Notes under the pieces: generated by a model
Database searches by the model: none
The model's input: only the letters and a program-made list of their open reading frames with translations
Told to the model about the DNA's origin: nothing
Translations under genes and position numbers: made by a program
NCBI GenBank assembly: GCA_025200525.1
Contig: CM045770.1
Location: 124,039,429 to 124,103,428 of the forward strand
Origin: Camellia lanceoleosa
Taxonomy: Eukaryota > Streptophyta > Magnoliopsida > Ericales > Theaceae
DNA length: 64,000 nucleotides
Direction: 5' to 3'
In this document: in pieces, positions 1 to 10,896 of the stretch
Position numbering within the stretch: position 1 is the stretch's first letter
How the letters are laid out: each line of letters starts with the position of its first letter

Positions 1-372
1 TAAGAATAATTATTATATTGAATCCTAATTAAAATAATTTATAAACAACAAATATTGAACACCCACAAAATTATTATTCTTAATAATGTCTTTGTTAGTG
101 ATTGAATTGATTCAATTTAAAACTAACTTTTACACTAATATACAATTCAGATAGACTGTAGACAAAATTAATCAATTTATTTATTTATTTATTTATTTTC
201 TTATAAGAATAATGAAATGTGGGGTTTTCACACTCCAACTTTTAGTAATAAGAGAAATTCACAATATTTCTTTTTGTAATAAGGTCCCTAAATGAATAAC
301 TAGTTTTATGTATAATCTTAACTTACATTCTCTCGATCCAAAACCCTCTCTACTGAATCTCTCTCTCTCTCT
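1..372. other. AT-rich intergenic DNA
   Basis: No coding potential is visible. The stretch is AT-rich, with a short (TTTA)n run near 176-198, and ends in a (CT)n run at 361-372 that abuts the next transposon. Confidence 0.6.
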
Positions 373-1382
373 GGGGCTGTTTGGTAGCACTTAAAAGCAG
401 CTTAAAGCTACTTTTAGCTTAAATTAAGTTATTTTGGTGTGTTTGGTAAAACTTAAAGGGATAAATTATAGCTTTTATTAAGCTATTTTCAGCTTAATTT
501 TCTAAGCACCTCAGGGGTGCTTCTTAATTCAGCTTATACGGGAAGCTGAAATAGGAGGATCAAAATGACTTAAATGCCCTTCCGAATTGATGCTAATTAC
601 AAGTGTGCCATGTATATAAACCATTTCTCACTTATTCTTCCTCTCTCAAACAAACGAGAGAGGCGATTTCTGGTGAGCTAGGGTGATTTCTGACGAGCAT
701 GTTGATTTCCGGCGATCGAGCTCTCTCTCTCTCCCCTTTCGCGAACCCGTCTGCCTTCATCTTCGCTATCACGATCTGCCATCGCGATCTGCACCATCGC
801 GATCGATGCCGGCAGTGAGATGAGGAGGAGGAGAAGGAGGAGGAGAAGAAGAAGGGGTTGCCGGCGGGATGAACCATTGCGATCTGAACCCTAGCTCTCT
901 TTCGCTCTTTCTGTGGATCTGAATGAAACCCTAGCGCCGGTTCATCCCGCCGGAGCTAGGGTTTTCATTATTATTATTATTATTTTGTTGAGGTTTTTCA
1001 GTGTTTTTGTAATAAAAAAAACAAAATAATTAATGAATAAAAAATAATAATTGATGCTAATTAATTGAGACTAATTAATTTAAAATGAAAAAATGAAAAA
1101 AATTTATATTAATTGATACTATTAATAAGAATATTGATGAATATATGTAATTGATGGAAAAATTAATAATAATTGATAATATTAATATATGTAATTTATG
1201 TAAAAATTGATGAAAAAAATTAATATTGTTGAATATATGTAATTTATATTAATTGATGGAAAAATTGATAAGTTAATATAAATTGATGAATATATGTAAA
1301 TTGATACATTAATATAAAGAATAATAATGATACATTAATATAAAGAAAAAATGAGATATTACTAAAAATAATTAAATGAATG

Positions 1383-1420
<38 letters not shown>

Positions 1421-1593
1421 TGGAAAAATTGATACATTAATATAAATTGATAAATTGATGAAAAATTGATGAATATATGAAAATAATATGTAATGAAATC
1501 ACAATATTAATATAAATTAGAACATAAATATTACTTTTAATGAATTAATAAATTAAAAAAAATTAACAAAGAAAGAAGAGAAGAAAAAAAATT

Positions 1594-1624
<31 letters not shown>

Positions 1625-1877
1625 TCAAAAAGAAAAAGAAAAAGAAAAAAATGTATTATAAATGAAATCAATAATTTTATATTCCATAAGGGCAAAAATG
1701 ACAATTATACAGCAAAAAACTATTTTACAGCTTATTTACTAAACACTACTCTGCGACTTAAATCCATAATCCCATAGCTGCACCAAACAGGTTACCAGTT
1801 TATGTTCACATCTGTAAGTTATAATCTGTTAAGCTATAAACTATAATCACTTTTCCACAGCTCTACCAAACAGGGCC
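373..1877. mobile_element. Non-autonomous TIR DNA transposon, about 1.5 kb
   Basis: The left end reads GGGGCTGTTTGGTAG and the right end, on the other strand, GGCCCTGTTTGGTAG. A second inner pair of GTTTGGTA/ACCAAACA motifs (near 440 and 1782) makes the ends doubly palindromic. The termini resemble those of plant hAT and PIF/Harbinger elements, and the superfamily cannot be decided because the element sits in a (CT)n tract that hides the target duplication. No transposase is present. The interior is AT-rich except for a GC-richer block at about 690-960, which contains an inverted repeat (861-875 with 939-953) and looks like acquired sequence. Confidence 0.65.
1383..1420. repeat. (AAT)n microsatellite
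   Basis: An uninterrupted run of AAT/ATA units inside the TIR element. Confidence 0.9.
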
Positions 1878-1895
1878 TCTCACTCTCACTCTCTC

Positions 1896-1933
<38 letters not shown>
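1878..1933. repeat. (CT)n microsatellite
   Basis: A pyrimidine tract just right of the TIR element. It continues the CT run left of the element (361-372), so the element probably inserted into this tract. It reads like the CT-rich 5' leader of the downstream ATG at 1994. Confidence 0.8.
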
Positions 1934-1936
<3 letters not shown>

Positions 1937-1993
1937 TAATTTCCTCCAAAACCAAAATCACCATCTTCAAACCCATAACCAAAGAAGAAGAAG

Positions 1994-2298
1994 ATGTCTG
2001 CGAATCAGTCTATAGAGAGCAATTACGGATTCATGTCGTGCGAGAAGCTAGATCGAATGGCGAATTTGGTGGGCACGAGTATAGCATCAACCTCAGCACC
2101 TCTCACAATGACGTCGAAGACGAAGAGGCCAAGGATCGCCCTCTCATGCTTACCAAGATTGCCTCTTACGAATCCTCATTTTTCTCGAACCAACCGTTGT
2201 CGAATCTGAAGAAGCCCAAGCTTCGCAAGTCACAGAATCTACCAGTGAAGAAAAAGAACAACCCAAACGCGAGGAGGTCTTCGCAGTTGTTATGGTGA
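1994..2298 (+). pseudogene. Unrecognised first-exon-like fragment, frame broken
   Basis: I do not recognise this gene with certainty. A CT-rich leader followed by AAAGAAGAAGAAG precedes an ATG at 1994, and a consensus donor GTGAGT follows at 2295, so it looks like a first coding exon. Three frames each carry a protein-like piece. Frame 1 starts with MSANQSIES and runs to about 2080. A second frame carries an acidic then basic piece (DVEDEEAKDRPLMLTK, about 2110-2160). A third has an acidic stretch ending REEVFAVVM just before the donor. The last piece faintly recalls the lead-in to organellar ribosomal protein bL21, but this is from memory and weak. The simplest reading is a gene fragment, or a join of two fragments, with frame-changing deletions. 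A TIR element lies 117 bp upstream and a Helitron 3' end 1.3 kb downstream. Confidence 0.35.
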
Positions 2299-3539
2299 GT
2301 GCTCTGTCTTATCTCTCTTAATTTGGCGACACTTTATGCAAATTTTTAATTGTTTTGTGCATACTAAGTGATAATTTTGATTGTTGTTCAAGTTTGCAGG
2401 GCAATTCTGTAGTTCTAAACCCTATGATTTTCAATTGTTAAATGTTTCTAGAGAAATTTTGGGCCATTAACCATTTTTGGGACTTTAATTTTAAAATTCA
2501 AAATTAAATGAACAAAATTTATTCTCAAATTTTCTCTAGATGCGGGAACTGTGTGAATTTTCTCTGGTTATGATCATTGTTTGTAATTTTGTGAATTTTC
2601 TTTAACTTTATAAATTTTCTTTGACTATGATCACTAATTTGTGTATTGCACATTGTGATTGGGAAGACAGAGAAATTTTCTAGTTCGAACCTAGAGAAAT
2701 TCTTGCAAAATTTCTTGCGAAAACCAAAGAAATTCTCTAGAATCCTAAAAAAATCACTAGATTGGAATCTAGATGAATTCTTTGGCCTTCCCAGAATTTC
2801 TTTGGAGAGAAATTCTCTGGGAAGTCTAGAGAAATTCTCTAGATCGAATTTTCTTTGGATTGATATTAAGAGATCTTAAACATTATGAAAATATTTGATG
2901 TCCTTTATGCTATAAAATCTTAATATCAGGGACCCTAAAAAAAAACCCCTATAAAAATCAAATTCTAATTAGTCTATGATTTATTTTATAATCCCACATC
3001 GGAAGAATAAAGAAAAAGTGAGTTGTTTTACTCATATAAAGTGAATCTTATACGTTCATTTAATATTATAGTACTGTGCATGTTTCAATTGAAGATAGTT
3101 TTAATTTTAAAATAAAATAAAATTTAAAAATTTTCATTAATTAATTTTTGTGTGAGTTGGTTGATTTTTTGACCAATTTTAGTAATTTTATCAAAATATA
3201 CATATATATATGTATATATATTGTTTTATTTCTAAAATGAATGTTTTAAGTTTTATGACAAACTTTAATATAAATTAAACTAAAATTAAAAAATTTATAA
3301 AACAAATTTATTTTTATTTTATCATAAATATAATTTATTTTTAATTTATTCTATTTTTTTCATCTTTACCAATTAAATTATGACATCTATTTCTTATTGT
3401 GAATTTAGAATATACAATTAATGATATAACAATTGGAATATATATATATATTAATAAAATAATTAAAATTTAATTTATTCTAAATTATTTTTCTATACTT
3501 TTTAAATAAATTTTATATTATTATTTAATTTTAAATTTT
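2299..3539. other. AT-rich DNA with a cluster of AGAAATTCTCT palindromes
   Basis: No gene is visible. Between about 2665 and 2855 the palindromic word AGAAATTCTCT (with CTAGA flanks) recurs several times in both orientations. The rest is AT-rich. Confidence 0.5.
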
Positions 3540-3540
3540 T

Positions 3541-3571
3541 TTTAGCCCATAGCACGGGTTTATTTGCTAGT
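3541..3571 (+). mobile_element. Helitron 3' terminus
   Basis: The sequence has a short imperfect stem (CCCATAGCACGGG), about ten bases and then CTAG followed by T. This is the canonical 3' end of plant Helitrons: subterminal hairpin, CTRR end, insertion before T. The 5' end (expected to start TC after an A) was not identified, so the element length is unknown. The fragment at 1994-2298 could be captured cargo. Confidence 0.55.
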
Positions 3572-4018
3572 TATATAATATAAGGTAAAACGTTGTTAGT
3601 TTATTGAATCTCAAAGTTTTAACTCCATTTTCATAAATTTTTGAATTAAAAAGTTATAAAAATACACATGGCAAATCATCATTGATTTTTCTATTTTTTT
3701 ATTTTAATGAAATCGTTAATCAATATGAAAAATCTTTTAAATTTATTAATTTATGAACTAGTTATGGTATCTATTATCATTACTATCCATATCTATATTC
3801 TATATCTATAATTTTAAATTTCAAAATTTCTTATGTAGAAAGTCAAAATATAAATTTTAGCCATGTCTTTTATCAAAATCTAAGCCACCTAATTTGAAAT
3901 TAAAATTTTTTAAATAATATTTCGAATGTAATTTTATCCTTGTAAATTTTGAACATCTTTTTATTTTTTTGAAAAATAAAATATAAAAATGTTATACAAC
4001 TATGGGATTTTTTTTTTT
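3572..4018. other. AT-rich non-coding DNA
   Basis: I see no gene, repeat or regulatory site that I can support in this stretch. Confidence 0.5.
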
Positions 4019-5196
4019 TTTTGAGAAAATTACCTATGAGTCCTATTTGAAAGTTGTGTACTCTATTTAATCCCAAAATTTTTTGTTTATACCTAAAAGT
4101 CCTGTGCGTATTTTTTTTTCATTCTCTTTCTTTGCACATTCATTATTTTCTTTCACTTTCTCTCTCTTCCTCTTCCTGATTTCCGCCGACTAACGACCAT
4201 GCCTACCTTCTTCTCTTTCTCTTTCTAATATATAGTTGCTGGCGACCACTATCGATTGGGGTTCACTAGCAACCACCGACCGCCGACTCCTTACTTCACC
4301 CTCACTGATGGTGAAGGAGATAAGTTTTCAGCGAAGAAGATAAGCAGATCTACTCAAATCTACATCAGATTTGAGTAAATCTATATCAGATCTATCTAGA
4401 TCTAAACCAAAAATAGTTACTAGAGTACAATCCTCTCTATGTTTGTCTTTCTCTTTCGATCTTTCAATTTTTCTACCTTTTCTCTACTACACATTTCTCT
4501 TTTCCTATTTTAATGGAGAAATTTTTCAAGTTCTCAACAAGTTGTTTTCAAGTTTTAGTTACAAACGGTGAAAATTGTAAAATTTTATAGTTTTAGTTTT
4601 TTTTTTTTTTTTTGGGTGCTAAAATGAATCATGCTAAAACTATAAAATTTTATAATTTCATAACATACTTTAGAATTGTAAAATTTTACAGTTTCACAAC
4701 GTATTTTTCAATTTGATTGATAAGGATAAATGCTTAATAAAATCATACTTTAAAACTATAACAATTTTACAGTTTCAAAGCTTGCTTTTTAGTTTGATTA
4801 ATATTGGAGAGTATTTGCTTAAAACTTTACAAAATTTGAAAAATAACATTTATTTTCTTCTCATTATTGCTATTTGTTATTGTTATGTTTTTTTTCTTTC
4901 AGTTTATCAATGTTTAACACATTTTGCTTTTTTTTGTACTAATTTCTCCATTTATTCTTTTTTTTTCGACAATACTCTAGACATTTTGGTGAGTTTTCGA
5001 CGATATTTTTGATGTCCAACGAACGTTTTGGACATTTCAGCAACTTCCAGTGACGTTCAAAACACTCGGATGATACTTCGATGCATTTTTGGAGATACTT
5101 CAGCGACTTCTCAGTGATGTTGAACATTCCGGCAAGCCTTCAATGACCGTATGATAGAAGTACGGTAGTGGTAGAATGTAGCAGCATCTTTAAATT

Positions 5197-5227
<31 letters not shown>

Positions 5228-5335
5228 GTTTTTTGGTAACAATTAAAAATATGTAGGACTAATTGGTGCAACTATTTTGTTTTGGGAGGTTTTGAACTTT
5301 GTATATGGAACCAACCGGTAAGTTCCTTTTTTTTT
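4019..5335. mobile_element. TIR element with long divergent ends (MULE-like)
   Basis: The left end (about 4020-4105) aligns with the reverse complement of the right end (about 5240-5330) over roughly 75 bp, sharing TTACC, CCCAAAA and AGTCCT blocks in order. Both ends abut T-runs, so the target duplication is hidden. No transposase is seen. The interior has a pyrimidine-rich leader-like segment (4100-4300) and a GC-richer piece (4980-5160), which may be acquired. Long divergent TIRs with cargo fit a Mutator-like non-autonomous element. Confidence 0.5.
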
Positions 5336-5534
5336 TTTTTTTTTTTTCTTCATTTTTTTCCCCCTCTAGATCCTTAGGAATCTTTGTTTAGAAGAACAAG
5401 GACAACAAGATTTACTTTAGTAGTCCAAGTCCTTTAAATAAACAGTAAAATATTTTGGACTAAAGTACCTTTATTCTAACCGTAAGATTTCAAGTGATGT
5501 GCTTCACTTTGAATTGTTTGAAAATTTAAAAATT

Positions 5535-6000
5535 CAATAACTTATACTTTTGATCTATGTTTTTTATAAAATTTATATTTTTTAGATCATCTCATCAAAA
5601 TTTATAAAATAAGATCCATGTTGACTATGAAATTCCTTAAAATAAATATTGACAAAATTTCACTAAGTTCGCTGTTACCAAACAGTAAAATTTCACTGAA
5701 TTTGTTGTTACCAAACAATAAAATTTTCACTGCACAAATATAGAGAAATTTCTCTTTGCACAGTGGAATTTTTATCTAGTATAAGGACACAAACAAAATG
5801 TTTTATAGTTTCAATTCTGTACTATTTAGAGGACAAATTCAATTTAAATATCCATTTTTCATAAAATTTGTATTTTTTGAATCATCTTATCAACATCTAT
5901 CAAACAAGACTTATTATGAATATGAAATTCTTTAAAATAAAATTATGAAAGTTTATTGAGTTTACCATTCTTTGACTTAGTGAAATTTCGCTGACTAATT
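5535..6000. repeat. Diverged direct repeat of about 140 bp
   Basis: The segment at about 5540-5680 (TTTATAAAATTTATATTTTT, then ATCATCTCATCAA, then GAAATTCCTTAAAATAAA) recurs in the same order at about 5850-5975 with substitutions. Between the copies lies a hairpin-like segment (about 5728-5768) centred on GAGAAATTTCTC. The flanks (5336-5534 and 6001-6250) show nothing else. Confidence 0.5.
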
Positions 6001-6250
6001 CAATGAATTTTACTATTGGTCAATGTCACTGTTACTGACTACAAATCAGGAAATTTCTTTATTAATCGGTCTATTCGGAAATCTCCCTTTTGCTGTTTTG
6101 TAGACCTTACCACAAATGCATGCAATGATTATATACCGCACAGCGCCACCGGTGGACCTCAAAAGGAACGGCAAAAGAAAAAAGGTTTTATCATCTTGAA
6201 CCGAACCTTATCTTTCCAAAACAAAAGGTTTTATCCTCCTGAATGTCCCA

Positions 6251-7789
6251 TCTAAACCCAACTTTATCTCACGAAATCAAACCACTGCATAGAGTCTAAA
6301 CATGTTCATTTCATTCTAGGGTTAACGCGACAACCATTTGCTCAAGACTTAACTCAAAGCGAACGTATCCCATCATATCTCATTACCATGCCAACACTTA
6401 TAAGTTACAATTATCTTTCCAATTTATTACTGGTGAACACAAACCCACTTACCATCTCACTTAAGTTCCCCTTCTTGAATTCATTATGTTTGCAGTTAGA
6501 ACAATAGATAATCACAACAGAGTTAATCAAAGTTAAACATGAGACAATTAAGGCATGATAAAATAAGTTCACAAAATAAGCATATATGATATCATAAAGC
6601 TAAAACACACAGGATATAGCATAGAGATGATAATCCATAATTTCACCAATAATTTCAAATAATTTCTTAAGAATTACTTGAACTATTAAAACACATCTCT
6701 TTAGATTTCACCAAAAAAATCACACATGCTATTCATATACCAAATAACACCCCATTTAAACATATTTCGATTTTATAATTATATGCTATTTTAATAATTT
6801 TTGAACTAGTGGGGACAACTTATGGAATAAATAAGAAATCATGTTGCAGTGACCAATCTCATGCATTCTATAATTATTCTATCTAATCAAAATATAATAT
6901 CACACATATCATCATCTACATAATAGAGTAAAAGAACAAAATAAGGTAAAACAAAAAGAAGAGAAATTAAGGGTTTCAGAGAGTTCTTACGATAGTTAGG
7001 TTGTTAACGGTTTATTGCACGAATTTGGTTTATGATTCTGACCATAGGATATGTCTGTTCTAGCTCCATGATCGTCCTGCTAAAATTTTATGTCAATTGG
7101 ACACAATCTCACCGTTGTTCTTCCAATTGATGCTTCAAAATCTGTCGGTTGTTGATCACTATCTTAGACTTGGAATTTACAGAATCTAGCCCCAAAAATG
7201 AATTCTGCACATCAAAAAATCTAAGGTGATCATCTTTGAAGTCATTAGACCACCCGATTAACCCCAATGTACCATAGCACTATGGATCAAGAAGCATTGG
7301 ATAAAACTTATTTCACCTTCTCTAACCCCCGCAGCACGCATGAATAGAATCAAAATTTCATATTCAAGCCCACCAGTTCAAGCTCTTATATCTCCTTCAT
7401 CGTCTTTACGTCGTTAGGTCTCATTCCGCTTCCTTTTACGTGTTGTCGGATTTCTGAAAGTTGACCAAAAATAAGATTTTTCTTCCCGTTTTTGACTTTT
7501 CTTCAAGCCATCTTTCAAACTCCATAACTTTCTCGATTCTTAATGGTTTTACTCTATGCTTTCACCAGTCTCTTCGCCTCACTTCTTACTTTGTCTAACA
7601 CTACTTCCCTTTTCTTATTTATTAGCGTAATGGGTGGTTTTGACATGTCGAAAGTAGCTCGAAAATCAACTTCGAACATTCCAAGAATTTTTTTCTTTGT
7701 TTCTTTCTCCCTCATCTTCCTTCATTTTCTTTTTCTTCACCTATAACATGCTTTGGAGAGTGGTTCTAGGTGATATCGGAGTTAGCTTG
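6251..7789. other. Non-coding DNA without recognised content
   Basis: About 1.5 kb of moderately AT-rich sequence. ORFs are short and compositionally random. It may be a decayed LTR, but I found no termini. Confidence 0.4.
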
Positions 7790-7959
7790 GTGGTGGTGGG
7801 GGTCTGGCAATGGCGGCGGAGCTTGCTATGATAGTGGTTGTTGAGCTTGATAGTAGTGGTAGTGGAACTTGATTGTGAAGGAGGTGGGTTTGGTGTTGAA
7901 AGTTGGTGGTGGTAGTGGCGGTAGTGATGCTCATGGTGGCGGTAATGGAGTTCGATGGA
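7790..7959. repeat. GGT/GTG-rich low-complexity tract
   Basis: Degenerate GGTGGT/GTAGTG repeats. Similar sequence resumes at 21539, so the nested retroelements in between were inserted into this tract. Confidence 0.6.
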
Positions 7960-9642
7960 TATCACAACCCGAACCCCACTCCGTAAGGGTCAGTGAGGTG
8001 ACCGACTAATAATCTGTGATTACCAAAGGCCATCCTGTACAAATCAAAATAATTGGGGCTAACGGAAACTTAATACAGAAATAAAACAAATAGTCCATTG
8101 ATGTCACGTCCCGGAATAATTACTATAACCCATACTCAACATCAGTAAGTGATCACAATGACAAAGTAGTTATCTTTCAATGATTTACAATTAAGCTTTA
8201 CCAAAGAGTGATATAATAAAGAGACGAAATGAAAGTTAGACCAATAATAAATGCCCTAAAGGCTGATATCTTTCCAAGACAATGCTTGAGTACAACAAAA
8301 GTGGACATAAGTCCAATATAGTTAAAGCCCTTGGCTTGTACAAAATAAATACACCAAATACACAAAAGAAGCTCTCGCCTCAAGTCCTCCCAAGCTATTG
8401 CCTTGGTGGAAGCATATCACTAGTACCTAAAATGTTTTTCTCACGTACGGTGAGCCAAGCCCTGTAGAAATAATCCAACAAAATATATGAATCTTAACAA
8501 AGCTATAACGTGAATGCATATGCAATGTCCGCACCAAAACATCTTTGTATAACTCTTTTCAAAACTGTGTAATGCCATAATAATAACATAAATCACTTCC
8601 TTTGGAGTAAAAAGATAGGGCTGTGAATCACACTCTAGGAATTTCAAAACAATACAACCTTTCTTGGAAATTTTGTTCGAAGGAAACCATAAACCAGAAC
8701 CCATGTAAACGTAGGCTATACAAGCACTACTATTGCCATTTCACGGATATTTCGTCTGCTGGATCGGCACCCATATATACGCATTGTTTTTAGAACTTTC
8801 ACCATAGACACTCAGGCTAACTTATCTCAACAAGATAACATTTACTTCCCAGATTCACCCATTTTTCTCAAAACAATAACATTTTCAATGTTCAATGTAA
8901 ATGAATGAGAAATCGGTTTTAATTCACCTCATCATCATGCAATTTCTACAACAATCATGGCTATTCGCTACCGATAGCCCAAAAGAGGTATCTCTAAACA
9001 GATAAACAATTTTTCATAAAGATAAACCTTCCAAATTCCAAGATGTGAGTGGTAATGCATACCCCAACTTCACCATCCTTATCAATATTCACCCAATTTC
9101 ACATTCTCAACATCAATTCCATATATTTATACAAAGTTAACATTTGAGATATTTAGGGCCAAACCTCTTTTTCTTCCAAAATCAATTCCAAGTATCAAAT
9201 CAATTATTTTATCGCAACTCAATCTCATTTCCAATCCCATAATAATTTTCAAGATTTAGTTTGAAAGCCCCTCATTTGATTTTTAAACCAAAACCCTAGT
9301 TTTGTCCAAAAATCCCCAAATCACAAAGTTGTTTTAGAAATAACAAATATCTAAGTTAAAAACCATAAGAAAGTATAGATAATCCCTACCTCAAGCTTAG
9401 AAGAGGAAGAAAGAAGAAAAACCCAAAAGTTGACGGAGACGAAACGACGATTTGCCCTGATCAAAATGAAGCCCTCGACAATCTCTACACTTAATCTCAA
9501 AGGAGCAAGGTAAGAAGATGCTTCTAAGTGAGTAGATCTAAAGATCTTGTGTGAAAAGAGGGAGTTTAGAAAGAGAGAGAGAAAGAGTCACGGTTTAGAG
9601 AGGGAGAGAGGAGATAAAGTGAAGAAAAGAGTAAGTGAGGAC

Positions 9643-9652
9643 CCTATTTATA
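9643..9652 (-). promoter_or_regulatory. LTR TATA box
   Basis: The minus strand reads TATAAATAGG, followed downstream by a CT-rich leader. The same box occurs in the other Tekay LTRs at 16986-16995 and 47468-47477. Confidence 0.75.
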
Positions 9653-9779
9653 GTACTAGGTCAAAGTGAAATAAAGTCCTAAAGTCGACCCAAAAGAATA
9701 GGTCAAAACTCCCAAAAATTAAGACCCAAAATCGCACAAAAAATATGGGCAAAAGAACACAGGGGTTGACCCTCGGGCC

Positions 9780-10060
9780 AGAGGTGTCGAGCCTTAGGAA
9801 GAAATGGCAAAATGCCAACATTGGCAGCAGACAGGGTGTCGACCCTTAGACTAGAGTGTCGACGCCAGATTTCAGTAACTAATTTTAGTTCCAGCAGCAG
9901 ACAAGGGTCGACACCTCCCAGACTGGTGTCGACCCTAGAGACCAACAACCAAAGGCTGGTGTCGACACCACCAAAGGCTGGTGTCGACCCTTGGAGCAGA
10001 ACAATACCAAGAAGAGAAGGCAATGTTGATACCAACAAGGATGATGTCGACCCTTGAAGC
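9780..10060. repeat. GTCGAC word cluster in U3
   Basis: Seven exact GTCGAC hexamers (9838, 9858, 9907, 9928, 9961, 9983, 10046) plus decayed copies, usually inside GGTGTCGACCCT or its complement. They are spaced roughly 20-60 bp apart, between the LTR start and the TATA box. Confidence 0.85.
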
Positions 10061-10156
10061 CAAAACCAAATATGAAGAGGAAGAACAACCGTTTTAGATA
10101 TGGTTTTCCGAATTCCAAAGCAATAAATGGGTCGGGTCCAAATCAGGATCGCTATA

Positions 10157-10172
10157 ACCTCCATCCTTTAAG
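10157..10172 (-). promoter_or_regulatory. Polypurine tract
   Basis: The minus strand reads TTTCTTAAAGGATGGAGG immediately before the 3' LTR. This is the expected site of plus-strand priming. Confidence 0.7.
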
Positions 10173-10419
10173 AAATTTTGTCCCCGAAATTTTAAATTAA
10201 CAATAATATCATAATTAAACCAATTACAACAATGATAGCAATTCAATTTCATCACTATGACCCATCCACTGGTCATCCATTCACATTAACAAGATAAACA
10301 TATACTCATTACTGAATATACAATTCATATTTCCAAAACATATGCAATGTTTATATTTCATTAAAATAACAAAATTTTCGTTACATGTTCAAACATCAAT
10401 AAATAGGTCCGAATACCTT

Positions 10420-10890
10420 TCATGAACTTTCGCCTCACACTCCCAAGTGGCCTCCTCAACCCCGTGGTGTCATCACAACACCTTCACCAAAGGAATCGTC
10501 TTGCCTCGCAAGTTTTGGTCGCGGGTGTCTTAAACTCTAACCGGTCGCTCCTTATACGAGGTATCCTCGTCTACCTCTAATTTCGTCTAATCTAACACAT
10601 GTGAAGGGTCCAGCTCATACTTCCGGAGCATATAGATATGCAACACGTCATGAACCCTAGAAAGTTGTGGCGGCAGGGCCAAACGATAAGCTACCTCCCC
10701 AATTCGTTCTAGGATCTTACAAGGCCCAATAAACCTAGGAGACAACTTCCCGCTCTTCCCAAACCTCATTTGACCACATGATCTCTCATCTCAAAGGATA
10801 ACGGTATTCTCTTACGGTTGGCATAACTCTTCTGATGACTTTGAGCCGTAATCAACCTCTTACGGATAAGTGCAATTTTCTCCGTCGTTT
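10420..10890 (-). pseudogene. Tekay integrase C-terminal/chromodomain region (degenerate)
   Basis: The clearest part, at 10587-10769, reads MRFGKSGKLSPRFIGPCKIL and continues to LRKYELDPSHVLD. It corresponds to the GPY/F-type C-terminal region of chromovirus integrase (GKLSPRFIGPFEI pattern). A short tail toward 10420 would carry the chromodomain, which in this family binds chromatin and steers integration. In this copy it is broken by a stop after SHVLD and by shifts, so only pieces are readable. The plus-strand element has the same region better preserved at 46276-46683. Confidence 0.75.
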
Positions 10891-10896
10891 CCAGGA

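Larger units (their letters stand above)
8102..10156 (-). repeat. 3' LTR of the minus-strand Tekay element
   Basis: 2055 bp, beginning (plus strand) TGTCACGTCCCGG and ending GATCGCTATA. Its partner is at 15446-17535. It holds the GTCGAC word cluster at 9780-10060 and a TATA box at 9643-9652 on the minus strand. Confidence 0.92.

Noticed and set aside
7741..7965. His/Tyr/Thr-rich ORF of 74 residues (minus)
   Set aside because: Compositional product of the GGT-rich tract.
9703..10164. ORF of 153 residues over the LTR word array
   Set aside because: It lies in LTR U3, is not kept in the partner LTRs, and repeats come from GTCGAC words.
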